Assembly (NCBI RefSeq): GCF_002211765.1
Contig: NZ_CP022133.1
Location: forward strand, 1,798,001 to 1,862,000
From: Idiomarina piscisalsi
GTDB taxonomy: Bacteria; Pseudomonadota; Gammaproteobacteria; Enterobacterales; Alteromonadaceae
Length of the DNA: 64,000 bases
Direction: 5' to 3'
The position numbers and the translations under genes were made by a program. The notes beneath the pieces are model-generated. The model made no database searches. It worked only from the letters and a program-made list of their open reading frames with translations, and was not told the origin of the DNA. Shown here piece by piece: positions 1 through 8,218 of the stretch (the first letter of the stretch is position 1; every line of letters starts with the position of its first letter).

Positions 1-1254
1 TACTGGTTTCCAAATATTCGCAGTTTAGGCGGCGCTGTTTTTGTCCTCTGTGTCGTCCTTTACCCTTATGTGTATCTCATTACTCGCGCCGCATTTATGC
101 AGCAATCAACGGCGGCTTTTGAAAGCGCGCGGACGCTAGGTGCCGGCTCGTTTAAGAGCTTCTGGCGAGTGGCCATGCCTCTGGCGCGCCCTGCCATCGC
201 AACCGGTGTTACTCTGGCATTAATGGAAACACTGGCTGACTATGGCACGATGGAATACTTCGGCGTCACCGTCTTTACTACTGGCATTTTCAGAACCTGG
301 TATGGCATTGGCGATGCCCAGGGAGCATTGCAGTTATCGGCTCTGCTACTAATATTCGTCATTGTATTAATCATGATTGAACGCTACTCGCGGCGCAGAG
401 CCCGCTTTTACCAGCAACGCTCGTCAAACCGCACACCACAGCGGCGCCCACTCAAGGGCTGGCGTGCTGGCTTCGCATCGTTCATCTGCTGGCTGCCGGT
501 CGTTTTAGGTTTCCTTATTCCTGCCTCGCAATTACTGTGGTGGTCTGTTGAAAAGTCGGATATTTGGCTTGAAGCGTCTTTCTGGGTACTAACGGGCAAT
601 ACGCTTTGGCTAGGCCTCCTGGCCGCCTGTATTACCGTACTACTAGCCTTGTGGTTGGCTTATGGTCGCCGTCGCCATCCAACTCGTCCGTTGCGCGCCG
701 CCATTACACTCGCCGGCATGGGATACGCTATTCCGGGAATTGTTATCGCCGTTGGACTGTTATCACCACTGGCCTGGTTCGATCATCAAATCATCGCCGC
801 CAGCAAATGGCTATTTGGCGTGAATCCCGGACTGATTTTTTCAGGCACCGTCATTGCTCTGCTGTTCGCCTACAGCGTCCGCTTTTTGTCGGTATCGCTG
901 CAAACCGTTAGCTCCGGCCTTGAACAAATCACACCTCAAATGGACGATAGCGCCCGAACCCTTGGCGCCAGTGGTCGTCGCATTTTATGGAAAGTGCATT
1001 TGCCGCTTTTAAAAAGCCCCTTACTGGCTGCGCTCATTCTGGTATTGGTCGACGTCATGAAAGAGCTACCGGCGACCTTGGTGCTGCGGCCCTTCGATTT
1101 TAATACACTGGCCGTGCGAGCCTTTGAAATGGCTTCTGACGAACGCTTAGCGGACGCCGGTCCACCGGCATTAATGATAGTTGCGGTTGGGCTTATTCCA
1201 GTTATGATGCTGTCCCGGGCGCTGCGCAATAAATCCATTAAGACAGGAGATTAA
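1..1254 (+). CDS. Ferric iron ABC transporter permease, FbpB type (5' end cut off)
   Basis: Inner-membrane permease moving ferric iron, delivered by a periplasmic binding protein, into the cytoplasm. The reading frame is open from base 1, so the N-terminus lies outside the window. The visible 417 residues are strongly hydrophobic and contain two EAA-type loops (ESARTLGAG and DSARTLGAS, each followed by a W/K-V-x-(M/L)-P-L stretch), where the ATPase docks. Two loops in one chain mark the fused, duplicated permease of the FbpB/AfuB/SfuB family. The stop codon is immediately followed by the ATG of the ATPase gene, so the two are co-translated; the binding protein gene is probably upstream. The family also includes thiamine and other anion transporters, so iron is an inference supported by the FbpC-like partner and nearby iron-storage genes. 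Confidence 0.85.
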   Translation, partial: YWFPNIRSLGGAVFVLCVVLYPYVYLITRAAFMQQSTAAFESARTLGAGSFKSFWRVAMPLARPAIATGVTLALMETLADYGTMEYFGVTVFTTGIFRTWYGIGDAQGALQLSALLLIFVIVLIMIERYSRRRARFYQQRSSNRTPQRRPLKGWRAGFASFICWLPVVLGFLIPASQLLWWSVEKSDIWLEASFWVLTGNTLWLGLLAACITVLLALWLAYGRRRHPTRPLRAAITLAGMGYAIPGIVIAVGLLSPLAWFDHQIIAASKWLFGVNPGLIFSGTVIALLFAYSVRFLSVSLQTVSSGLEQITPQMDDSARTLGASGRRILWKVHLPLLKSPLLAALILVLVDVMKELPATLVLRPFDFNTLAVRAFEMASDERLADAGPPALMIVAVGLIPVMMLSRALRNKSIKTGD

Positions 1255-2313
1255 ATGAGTACTTTACTGAATCTCGAATCAGTCAGTATCGAGCTTTCTG
1301 GCAACCGTATTGTTGATCAGCTCAGTTTATCTCTTGCGCCCGGCGATATTGGCTGTCTATTAGGCCCTAGCGGCTGTGGCAAGACCACCTTGCTGCGAGC
1401 TATTGCCGGTTTTAACCCGGTGTCTTCAGGGAAAATATCCTTGCACGACAAAGTTGTTTCTAGCAATTCAACGCAGTTAGCAACAGAAAAACGCAATATC
1501 GGCATGATGTTTCAAGACTTCTCGTTATTTCCCCACTTGACGGTCGAGCAGAACATTCGTTTTGGCATAGAAGACTGGAGCCAGTCAGAGCAAGAACAGC
1601 GAGTCAAAGAACTCTTGTTGCGTATCGACTTAAATGGCTATCAGAAACGGTATCCCCATGAGCTGTCAGGTGGTCAGCAGCAGCGTATCGCGCTCGCCAG
1701 AGCATTAGCGCCGAGACCGCAGCTCATGCTTTTGGATGAGCCATTTTCCAGCTTGGACGCTGAATTGCGCGAGATTCTGGCGCACGACGTTCGCCACTTA
1801 TTAAAAGAGGAAAACATCACGGCACTGTTAGTTACACACGACCAACAGGAAGCGTTTGCGATGGCTGACAAGGCCGGCGTTATGTACTCTGGTCAATTAT
1901 TACAGTGGGAAACCCCCTACGAGCTTTACCATGAACCAACCCATGAGTTAGTCGCCGACTTTATTGGCCGCGGTGTGCTGCTACAGGGCGAAGTAAAAGA
2001 CCACAAGCTGCACAGCGCCTTTGGAGTTATTGAGCACGACGATATTAAGAAACACCCAAATATGCTGGTCAACTTTCTGGTTCGCCCGGACGATATTGTT
2101 CTTAACAAAGACAGTGCCATGAAAGCCATTGTTGTTGGTAAAGGCTTTCGCGGCTCACACTACCTTTATACGCTAGAGCTGTCAGATACCAGTCGCGTAC
2201 TGGCCGTAGGTCCTTCTCATCAGCCTCTCGATGATGGTGCAACCGTAGGAATAGACGTAGACTTTGACCATTTAGTAGTTTTTGACGCATCATTGTGTGA
2301 ATTGCCTGATTAA
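1255..2313 (+). CDS. fbpC: Ferric iron ABC transporter ATP-binding protein, FbpC type
   Basis: ATPase that powers the preceding permease from the cytoplasmic face. Walker A GPSGCGKTT lies at residues 37-45, a Q-loop MFQDFSLFPHLT near 86-97, signature LSGGQQQR near 138-145, and Walker B LMLLDEP near 158-164 followed by SSLD. Residues from about 240 to the end form a TOBE-like regulatory tail, giving 352 aa, the usual size for FbpC/PotA-like ATPases. The ATG directly abuts the permease stop, with AGGAGA just upstream inside the permease gene as ribosome site. The substrate cannot be proven from the ATPase alone, since spermidine and thiamine ATPases look similar. Confidence 0.85.
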   Translation: MSTLLNLESVSIELSGNRIVDQLSLSLAPGDIGCLLGPSGCGKTTLLRAIAGFNPVSSGKISLHDKVVSSNSTQLATEKRNIGMMFQDFSLFPHLTVEQNIRFGIEDWSQSEQEQRVKELLLRIDLNGYQKRYPHELSGGQQQRIALARALAPRPQLMLLDEPFSSLDAELREILAHDVRHLLKEENITALLVTHDQQEAFAMADKAGVMYSGQLLQWETPYELYHEPTHELVADFIGRGVLLQGEVKDHKLHSAFGVIEHDDIKKHPNMLVNFLVRPDDIVLNKDSAMKAIVVGKGFRGSHYLYTLELSDTSRVLAVGPSHQPLDDGATVGIDVDFDHLVVFDASLCELPD

Positions 2314-2325
2314 AACGAGGGTCAC

Positions 2326-3267
2326 ATGGACTTCCTTATTGATAGCTGGGACTTTTCAACAAGCCCTGCCACTGCCTTTACGTCGCCGACCAGTCATCAG
2401 CCTAACTGCTGGTTCCATTTCCAACGTGACGCTGAAGGGCTTAACGAATGGTTAACTCAGGCGGGTATCCCCGAACCACTTATTGATGCCGTCTTAGAAG
2501 AAGATACGCGGCCACGTTTTCAACGTTTGAGTGATGGCTTTATTTTACTATTACGTGGCGTTAACCTGGCCAGCGGCGAATCTCCTGAGGACATGCTGAG
2601 TCTGCGTCTACTGTATTACAAAGGTGCTCTATACACCTTCAGAAAGCGCCCTTTTAAGTCTATTGCTCACCTGCGAGAACAACTGCAGAGCCAGACAGGT
2701 CCAGAGTCGTTAATGGACTTTCTCGTCAGCTTGATTGAACAAATTAATCTTAAAATTGAAGATGTAGTCTCGGCTGCTGAAGAGAAGCTCGAGCAAATTG
2801 AAGGGGAAAGCTTCGACAATACGGCTCAAATGCAATTGCAATTAACGTCATTGCACCGTCGTTTATTACGCCTAAATCGGTTTATTCGTCCACAGCTTGC
2901 CGCTTTAGAAAAGCTAACAACGGAAGCCGAGCGTATTATGCCGGTCGAGTTACATCAGTGGCTGATTAACGAGCGAGACACCACCCAGCGACTGTTCGAG
3001 CAAATTGACTTAATGCTTGAGCAAATTTGGATGCAGCGCGAACAAATACAACAAGCAATCGCCGAAAAAATGAACAGAAACACCTATTGGCTGTCAGTTA
3101 TTGCCGGAGTTTTCCTGCCATTAAGCTTTCTTACCGGTGTTTTTGGCATCAATATCGGCGGTATGCCTGGTGTTGAACACGAAGATGCGTTTCTTATTTT
3201 CTGCGTCGCACTGATTATTATTGCGGTTGTCGAATTTTTACTACTGCGACGACTCCGCTTTTGGTAA
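2326..3267 (+). CDS. zntB: Zinc transporter ZntB (CorA-family)
   Basis: Homopentameric inner-membrane metal transporter of the CorA superfamily; ZntB members carry Zn2+, coupled to protons. The 313 residues have the family layout: a soluble alpha/beta N-terminal domain, a long charged helical region (about 130-250), and two C-terminal membrane segments starting at TYWLSVIAGVFLPLSFL and AFLIFCVALIIIAVVEFLL. The loop after the first segment reads GVFGINIGGMPG, which holds the G-x-N filter motif. The C-terminus is short and basic (RRLRFW). The gene starts 12 bases after the ATPase stop, with GAGG ahead of the ATG, so it may be transcribed with the iron transporter. CorA-type magnesium transport is the alternative; the IGGMPG segment favours ZntB. 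Confidence 0.82.
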   Translation: MDFLIDSWDFSTSPATAFTSPTSHQPNCWFHFQRDAEGLNEWLTQAGIPEPLIDAVLEEDTRPRFQRLSDGFILLLRGVNLASGESPEDMLSLRLLYYKGALYTFRKRPFKSIAHLREQLQSQTGPESLMDFLVSLIEQINLKIEDVVSAAEEKLEQIEGESFDNTAQMQLQLTSLHRRLLRLNRFIRPQLAALEKLTTEAERIMPVELHQWLINERDTTQRLFEQIDLMLEQIWMQREQIQQAIAEKMNRNTYWLSVIAGVFLPLSFLTGVFGINIGGMPGVEHEDAFLIFCVALIIIAVVEFLLLRRLRFW

Positions 3268-3369
3268 AACTCTGTAAAAGTAACTCTAATTAGACCTAAG
3301 TCGAATGGGAAATTGCGGGTAACAGAATAAGCTTGAAAGCATGAGCATTTAAGAAGTAAGGACAGTGTC

Positions 3370-5244
3370 ATGCAAGCTTATAAAAAGCTTTATTCTGAAG
3401 CCCAGCAAGACCCCGAGGGATTCTGGCTTGAGCAGGCTCGTCGCCTGGATTGGTTTACCCCACCGAAGACTGCCGCTAACGTACGCAAAAACGGCATGGC
3501 CGACTGGTTTCCAGACGGCCAGGTTAACGTCAGCCACTTAGCATTAGACGCCCAAATTAATGCAGGCCGGGGGGATCAAGTTGCGCTTTACTACGATTCT
3601 CCCGTTACCAATACGCAAGCTAATTACACTTATAACCAACTCAAAGAAGCAGTCGCCGACTTTGCCGGAGCGCTTAAAGCGCAAGGTGTTAACACCGGCG
3701 ATCGGGTTGTTATTTATTTACCAATGATTCCGCAGGCTGCGATTGCCATGTTGGCTTGTGCTCGTATTGGCGCGATTCACTCAGTGGTTTTCGGCGGTTT
3801 TGCCGCCCACGAGCTGGCCGTTCGAATTGACGATGCCAAACCCAAGGCCATTGTTACCGCTTCTTGTGGCGTTGAGGTCAGTAAGGTACTCGAATACAAG
3901 CCTATTGTTGACAGAGCCATAGAAGAAGCAACCCATAAGCCAGATGCTGTCATTGTTCATCAGCGCCCTGAATGTACGGCCAACTTAAGCAAACCCGGCG
4001 ATATCGACTGGCAGGATGCCGTCAGAAATGCAGAGCCAGCGGCCCCCGTCGCACTGCCGTCAACTCACCCGCTCTATATTCTCTACACCTCGGGCACTAC
4101 CGGTAAACCCAAAGGGGTCGTGCGAGACCACGGCGGTTACGCAACCGCATTAAACTTCTCCATGGACTATGTGTACGGATTAAAACCCGGCGACACATTT
4201 TTTACCGCGTCAGATGTCGGCTGGGTGGTTGGCCACTCGTACATTGTTTACGGTCCATTAATTTTCGGATGCAGCACCGTGCTGTATGAAGGCAAGCCAG
4301 TTAATACGCCAGATGCGGGCGCGTTTTGGCGTATCATTGAGCAATACAAAGCCAAAGCGGTGTTCTCAGCGCCAACCGCATTCCGTGCGATTAAAAAAGA
4401 AGACCCTAACGGTCAGTTTCTGCAAAAGTACGACATGAGTTCATTAGAACGAATATACATGGCCGGCGAGCGGCTTGATCCTGCCACCTATGAGTGGACC
4501 ACGGAACTAACGGATAAGCCGGTTTACGATCACTGGTGGCAAACAGAAAGCGGATGGCCGATGTGCGCTAACCCAGTTGGCATTGAGCCGGCAAAAGTAA
4601 AACCTGGTTCCTCCACTTTCCCCGTGCCCGGCTATGAAATATCCGTACTTGATCCACTGGGCAAGTCGGTCGACAGCGGTGAAGAAGGTGCTATTTGTGT
4701 TCGGTTACCACTGCCGCCAGGCTGCCTGACAACCGTTTGGGCGGACGAAGAACGCTTGCATAACAGCTACCTGAAAGCTTTTCCCGGCTATTACTGCAGT
4801 GGCGACGGTGGTTACATCGACCAAGACGGTTATGTCTTTATTATGGGGCGTACCGACGATGTGATTAACGTCGCTGGTCACCGGCTTTCCACCGGAGAAA
4901 TGGAAGAAATACTGGCCAGTCATCCAGCGGTTGCGGAGTGCGCCGTCGTCGGACAACCTGACGAGCTTAAAGGCGAGTTACCCATTGGTTTTGTGATACT
5001 CAAAAACTCTGTCGACATTAGCCAGGAACAGTTGCAGGAAGAGCTCATTCAGTCGGTTCGCAGCAAAATTGGCGCCATTGCCTGCCTGAAAACTTTACAC
5101 ATTGTGCCGCGTCTGCCTAAAACACGTTCAGGAAAAATTCTGCGGCGTATTATACGACAGCTGGTACAGGGGAATGAAGTATCGGTGCCATCAACGATTG
5201 ACGACCCAACAAGTATTGATGCGTTAAAACAAACACTGAGTTAA
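3370..5244 (+). CDS. prpE: Propionyl-CoA synthetase
   Basis: Adenylate-forming ligase that activates propionate (and less well acetate) to the CoA ester through an acyl-AMP. The 624-residue length and the N-terminus with DPEGFWLEQARRLDW are typical of PrpE. Core motifs are the P-loop-like YTSGTTGKPKGVVRD near residue 240, WWQTESGWPM near 395, and the C-terminal PKTRSGKILRR whose lysine is the conserved acetylation site of the family. AAGGA sits 7 bases before the ATG. It stands alone here: no prpB, prpC or prpD is nearby, so the methylcitrate genes must be elsewhere or absent. AcsA is the alternative, but the WWQTESGWPM form favours propionate. Confidence 0.88.
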   Translation: MQAYKKLYSEAQQDPEGFWLEQARRLDWFTPPKTAANVRKNGMADWFPDGQVNVSHLALDAQINAGRGDQVALYYDSPVTNTQANYTYNQLKEAVADFAGALKAQGVNTGDRVVIYLPMIPQAAIAMLACARIGAIHSVVFGGFAAHELAVRIDDAKPKAIVTASCGVEVSKVLEYKPIVDRAIEEATHKPDAVIVHQRPECTANLSKPGDIDWQDAVRNAEPAAPVALPSTHPLYILYTSGTTGKPKGVVRDHGGYATALNFSMDYVYGLKPGDTFFTASDVGWVVGHSYIVYGPLIFGCSTVLYEGKPVNTPDAGAFWRIIEQYKAKAVFSAPTAFRAIKKEDPNGQFLQKYDMSSLERIYMAGERLDPATYEWTTELTDKPVYDHWWQTESGWPMCANPVGIEPAKVKPGSSTFPVPGYEISVLDPLGKSVDSGEEGAICVRLPLPPGCLTTVWADEERLHNSYLKAFPGYYCSGDGGYIDQDGYVFIMGRTDDVINVAGHRLSTGEMEEILASHPAVAECAVVGQPDELKGELPIGFVILKNSVDISQEQLQEELIQSVRSKIGAIACLKTLHIVPRLPKTRSGKILRRIIRQLVQGNEVSVPSTIDDPTSIDALKQTLS

Positions 5245-5250
5245 ACTACG

Positions 5251-5271
5251 ACCCATTGTTTGTTAATGGGT
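5251..5271. repeat. 7-bp inverted repeat between prpE and the exchanger gene
   Basis: ACCCATT (5251-5257) and AATGGGT (5265-5271) are perfect complements around a 7-base loop. There is no T-run on either side, so it is at best a weak terminator or mRNA-processing hairpin. It contains the TTG and ATG upstream of the exchanger gene and therefore argues against those as starts. Confidence 0.45.
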
Positions 5272-5286
5272 AAAACGTGGATTTCT

Positions 5287-6261
5287 ATGGTGTTATCAAT
5301 CGTTGCAGTTATTATTGGTCTGGCGGTTCTGGTTTGGAGTGCTGACAAGTTTGTTGAAGGAGCCGCCGCTGTTGCTCGTCATTTAGGCATGGCGCCGTTA
5401 GTTATTGGCATGGTGATTATAGGTTTTGGCACCTCAGCGCCGGAAATGGTGGTATCGGCTTTAGCCTCCCTTGAGGGCAACCCTGCATTGGCGCTTGGTA
5501 ACGCCTATGGTTCAAACATTACGAACATCGCGTTAGTATTAGGTATCACTGCTGTTTTAGCGCCTATTGCGGTCAAATCAGTGGTCATTCGTCGAGAAAT
5601 GCCGGTACTTATTGGTATCACCTTACTCAGTGCTATTTTCCTGCTCGACTACCAAATTACTCGTTTCGAAGCCGGGCTGCTGTTACTCGTTTTCTTTGCG
5701 TACATGGGGTGGTCTGTCTGGATTGGCTCGAAAAACAGTGACGACGCGCTCGCCGCCGAGTACACTCAAGAGCTCGACTCCCACCCTATTTCTATGAAGC
5801 CCGCCGTTATTTGGCTGATAGTGGGTCTTTTACTACTTATTATCAGTTCCAGAGCATTGGTGTGGGGAGCTATCAATATCGCGACCGCTTTAGGTGTCAG
5901 TGATCTTGTCATAGGCCTTACTGTTGTCGCTATAGGTACGTCATTACCCGAACTCGCCTCCGCTATTGCAGCTACGCGCAAAAACGAACATGACCTGGCC
6001 CTGGGGAATGTGATTGGCTCCAACATGTTTAATACACTGGCCGTGGTGGGTATTGCCGGTGCTATTAAGCCAATATCGCTTGAGCCACTCGTACTGAGCC
6101 GTGACTGGATAACCATGGCAATTCTGACATTGCTACTGATGGCTTTTGGCATACGCAAAGCCCGCCAGGGAAGAATAAACCGAGTGCATGGGGCTATTTT
6201 CATTATCTTGTACATCGCTTATACGCTTTACTTACTTAAGACGGGTTTTATTAACCCTTAA
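5287..6261 (+). CDS. yrbG: Calcium/sodium antiporter, YrbG family
   Basis: Inner-membrane cation exchanger of the CaCA family. Two inverted homologous halves each carry an alpha-repeat: GFGTSAPEMVVSALAS followed by LGNAYGSNITNIALVLG in the first, and AIGTSLPELASAIAA followed by LGNVIGSNMFNTLAVVG in the second. The acidic residue of each GTS-x-PE motif is the ion-binding glutamate. About ten hydrophobic segments are visible in 324 residues. I chose the ATG at 5287 because the protein then starts directly with the first membrane helix (MVLSIVAVIIGLAVLVWSAD); in-frame TTG 5260 and ATG 5266 would add residues encoded inside a hairpin. The ribosome site is weak. It follows prpE by about 40 bases with no functional link that I can see. 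Confidence 0.88.
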   Translation: MVLSIVAVIIGLAVLVWSADKFVEGAAAVARHLGMAPLVIGMVIIGFGTSAPEMVVSALASLEGNPALALGNAYGSNITNIALVLGITAVLAPIAVKSVVIRREMPVLIGITLLSAIFLLDYQITRFEAGLLLLVFFAYMGWSVWIGSKNSDDALAAEYTQELDSHPISMKPAVIWLIVGLLLLIISSRALVWGAINIATALGVSDLVIGLTVVAIGTSLPELASAIAATRKNEHDLALGNVIGSNMFNTLAVVGIAGAIKPISLEPLVLSRDWITMAILTLLLMAFGIRKARQGRINRVHGAIFIILYIAYTLYLLKTGFINP

Positions 6262-6290
6262 TAAGTAAAATAACTACCACTCAAAAGCTA

Positions 6291-6312
6291 TTGCAAATAG
6301 TTCGCATTTGAA
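6291..6312. promoter_or_regulatory. Fur-box-like operator upstream of bfd
   Basis: The stretch GCAAATAGTTCGCATTTG (6293-6310) resembles gammaproteobacterial Fur boxes of the form GCGAATGATTCGCATTTG, with imperfect dyad symmetry. It lies about 35-55 bases before bfd, in front of an iron-storage cluster, where Fur control would be expected. The match was judged by eye only. Confidence 0.5.
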
Positions 6313-6348
6313 ATAGACTATCACTAACTCGTTGAGGTGATAGTCTAT
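6313..6348. repeat. Perfect 12-bp inverted repeat enclosing the bfd ribosome site and start
   Basis: ATAGACTATCAC (6313-6324) and GTGATAGTCTAT (6337-6348) are exact reverse complements with a 12-base loop TAACTCGTTGAG, in which CTC and GAG can pair further. The right arm and loop contain the GAGGTGA ribosome site (6334-6340) and the first two bases of the bfd ATG (6347). As RNA this would hide translation initiation; as DNA it is a palindromic operator candidate. Confidence 0.75.
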
Positions 6349-6571
6349 GTACGTATGTCTTTGTAAAGGAGTCAATGATAAAGCCATCCACCAGGCAGTA
6401 AGCCGTGGAGAGGTTTCGTCAATGCGTGATCTGCGCCAGCAGTATGGTGTCGCGTCACAATGTGGCTGCTGTAAAGACTGTGCTAAAAGTGTTCTTAACG
6501 ACGCACTTCAGGAAAACTCCCCGAAAAAATCTCAAGAAACTTCGCTGCCAGTATCAGTATGCTACACTTAG
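6347..6571 (+). CDS. bfd: Bacterioferritin-associated ferredoxin
   Basis: Small [2Fe-2S] protein that docks on bacterioferritin and delivers electrons to its haem so that stored ferric iron is released. The four cluster cysteines are visible: MYVCLCKG at the N-terminus (Cys4, Cys6) and QCGCCKDC in the middle, which matches the C-x-C and C-x2-C spacing of Bfd. At 74 residues it is slightly longer than the 64-residue E. coli protein because of a polar tail. GAGGTGA precedes the ATG by 6 bases but lies within the inverted repeat. The gene is 34 bases upstream of the two bacterioferritin genes on the same strand, so one mRNA probably encodes store and release factor together. Confidence 0.95.
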   Translation: MYVCLCKGVNDKAIHQAVSRGEVSSMRDLRQQYGVASQCGCCKDCAKSVLNDALQENSPKKSQETSLPVSVCYT

Positions 6572-6605
6572 TTCATACGTTATGAATTAAGAGGTAGCTC
6601 AAACT

Positions 6606-7082
6606 ATGAAAGGTGATGCAAAAGTTATTCAGCAGCTCAACAAGGTGCTGACCTTAAAGCTGACCGCTATCAACCAGTATTTTCTGCACGCCCGCATGTA
6701 CCAGAATTGGGGCTTCAATAGCTTAAATAAAGCAGTGTATAAAGCATCCATTGAAGAAATGAAGCATGCTGATGTTATTATCGAACGCATTTTATTTCTT
6801 GAAGGTATTCCTAATTTACAAGAATTAGGAAAACTGTACGTTGGTGAAGAACCGCGGGAAATGCTCGAGTTAGACCACAAAGTCCAGTTTGGCGATGTCA
6901 GTGCCATTCGTGACGCCATAAAAGTTTGCGAAGAGCACAAAGACTACGTCAGTCGTAAAGCATTAAAAGACATTTTAGACTCTCAGGAAGAGCACCTTGA
7001 CTGGCTGGAAACTCAGATTGATCTCATTTCTCGTCTTGGTAACGAGGTGTACTTACAAACAAAAATGGATGAGGCCGAATAA
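6606..7082 (+). CDS. bfr: Bacterioferritin subunit, haem-binding, ferroxidase site lost
   Basis: Subunit of the 24-mer haem-containing iron-storage shell. Its 158 residues align without gaps to the E. coli Bfr pattern (MKGDAKVIQQLNK..., IEEMKHAD, ERILFLEG). The haem ligand Met52 is present in EEMKHAD, with Glu51 and His54. Three of the other ferroxidase ligands are replaced: position 18 is Lys, 94 is Gln and 127 is Gln, while His130 remains. The di-iron centre should therefore not form. The next gene shows the reverse pattern, as in the two-subunit bacterioferritins of Neisseria and Magnetospirillum. AAGAGGT ahead of the ATG is a good ribosome site. Mixed shells with the partner are an inference. 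Confidence 0.93.
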   Translation: MKGDAKVIQQLNKVLTLKLTAINQYFLHARMYQNWGFNSLNKAVYKASIEEMKHADVIIERILFLEGIPNLQELGKLYVGEEPREMLELDHKVQFGDVSAIRDAIKVCEEHKDYVSRKALKDILDSQEEHLDWLETQIDLISRLGNEVYLQTKMDEAE

Positions 7083-7549
7083 TGCGCAGAGATAACAATG
7101 TTGTAGAGCAATTAAACCGTTTGCTCGCGTTTGAACTGACATCAATTGACCAATACACCTCTCATTCTCGTCAGTACGAAGACATGGGCTTAATGAAACT
7201 TTACGAGCGTATTAATCATGAAATTGATGACGAGCGCGGTCATGCTGACTTACTGATTCGCCGCATTCTATTTTTAGAAGGCGAACCAAACATGAAAAAT
7301 CGTGAGCCACACACCATTGGCTCAGACGTTCGCGAAATGCTGGAAAACGATTTACAGCTTGAATACAACAACGCGAAAACGCTTCGTGAGGTTATTGAAT
7401 ATTGCGAAGAAGTCGACGACTATGTCACGCGCGATATGCTCGTTGGTATTTTAAAAGACACCGAAGAAGACCATGCTTACTGGCTTAAAATTCAGTTAGG
7501 CTTAATGGACAAACTTGGCGAGCAACTTTACTTGCAGAAAATGATGTAA
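7082..7549 (+). CDS. bfr: Bacterioferritin subunit, ferroxidase-competent, haem ligand lost
   Basis: Second bacterioferritin subunit, 155 residues. It keeps the di-iron ligands Glu18, Glu51, His54 and Glu94, and the Glu/His pair in DTEEDH (128 and 131, shifted by a one-residue insertion). Position 52, the haem-ligand Met, is Arg (DDERGHAD). It should oxidise Fe(II) but not bind haem by itself. The start ATG shares one base with the preceding stop (TAATG), so the two subunits are translationally coupled and likely made in matched amounts. A strong hairpin terminator follows directly. A homomeric non-haem ferritin is the alternative, but the coupling favours a heteropolymer. Confidence 0.93.
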   Translation: MRRDNNVVEQLNRLLAFELTSIDQYTSHSRQYEDMGLMKLYERINHEIDDERGHADLLIRRILFLEGEPNMKNREPHTIGSDVREMLENDLQLEYNNAKTLREVIEYCEEVDDYVTRDMLVGILKDTEEDHAYWLKIQLGLMDKLGEQLYLQKMM

Positions 7550-7567
7550 GTGCTGTTACAGAAAAAC

Positions 7568-7594
7568 AAAAGGCGCCATTTGGCGCCTTTTTTA
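7568..7594. terminator. Bidirectional rho-independent terminator
   Basis: AAAAGGCGCCA and TGGCGCCTTTT form an 11-bp perfect stem with a 2-base apex, followed by T-runs in both directions. It ends the bfd-bfr transcript on the + strand and the lipoprotein transcript on the - strand. Confidence 0.92.
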
Positions 7595-7608
7595 ATTTTC
7601 CAGTAAGA

Positions 7609-7947
7609 TTATAAGCCATAGACAGTGACGTAGAACTCGTTGTTATCGTCCGTTGACTCAACGGTATATTCTACCGGCACATTGCTCTCACCACCCGGGC
7701 CAGACATGATTAAATCAGCCGCGCACTGGTAAGTATCAAGCTTTTCATCGTGTCCTTGGGTGCGAATCGCGTCTAATGACATTTCAATTACGCTCGCAAA
7801 TTCGGTTCCGAGTTGCGCAACCAGCTCGTCGTTACTAATTTCTAAAACCAAATCGACGGTTTCTGAATCACTGCACGCGGGCGTACCGCCGCTGCATGCT
7901 GATAATATCATTGTGCCTGCCACTACCGGTAAAACTCGTTTAAACAT
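7609..7947 (-). CDS. Small putative lipoprotein of unknown function
   Basis: 112-residue protein that I do not recognise. It begins with a lipoprotein signal peptide (MFKRVLPVVAGTMILSAC) whose lipobox LSAC puts the acylated cysteine at residue 18. The mature part is acidic and about 95 residues long, with two further cysteines (in PACSDS and TYQCAAD) that could form a disulfide in the periplasm. The end alternates polar and hydrophobic residues (EFYVTVYGL), suggesting beta structure. AAGGATAGTT precedes the ATG. It is convergent with the bacterioferritin genes and shares their terminator. Nothing in the neighbourhood points to a role. Confidence 0.8.
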   Translation of the reverse strand: MFKRVLPVVAGTMILSACSGGTPACSDSETVDLVLEISNDELVAQLGTEFASVIEMSLDAIRTQGHDEKLDTYQCAADLIMSGPGGESNVPVEYTVESTDDNNEFYVTVYGL

Positions 7948-8091
7948 AACTATCCTTATTGATTTTATTACTTGGCAGGAAAGCGCCAGAACAAAATGTC
8001 ATATCACACCTTCCCTGGTACCTACCCATTAAACGAATTTTAAAACTACCACCCGGTGGGATTATTGCAATAGAAACAAGTATTGCAGACA

Positions 8092-8117
8092 CAAAAAAAC
8101 CGCCACAAGGGCGGTTT
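8092..8117 (-). terminator. Terminator of tRNA-Ser
   Basis: Read on the - strand, AAACCGCC and GGCGGTTT form an 8-bp stem around a 5-base loop, followed by a run of T. It begins about 10 bases after the tRNA CCA end. Confidence 0.85.
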
Positions 8118-8126
8118 CTTTATATC

Positions 8127-8214
8127 TGGCGGAGAGAGAGGGATTCGAACCCTCGATACGTTGCCGTATACACACTTTCCAGGCGTGCTCCTTCAGCCAC
8201 TCGGACACCTCTCC
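8127..8214 (-). tRNA. tRNA-Ser (GGA)
   Basis: 88 bases on the - strand including an encoded CCA. The acceptor stem GGAGAGG pairs near the 3' end, there is a TTCGAAT T-loop and a long variable arm typical of class II tRNAs. The anticodon loop CTGGAAA puts GGA at 8178-8180, reading UCC and UCU. Confidence 0.95.
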
Positions 8215-8218
8215 AGAA

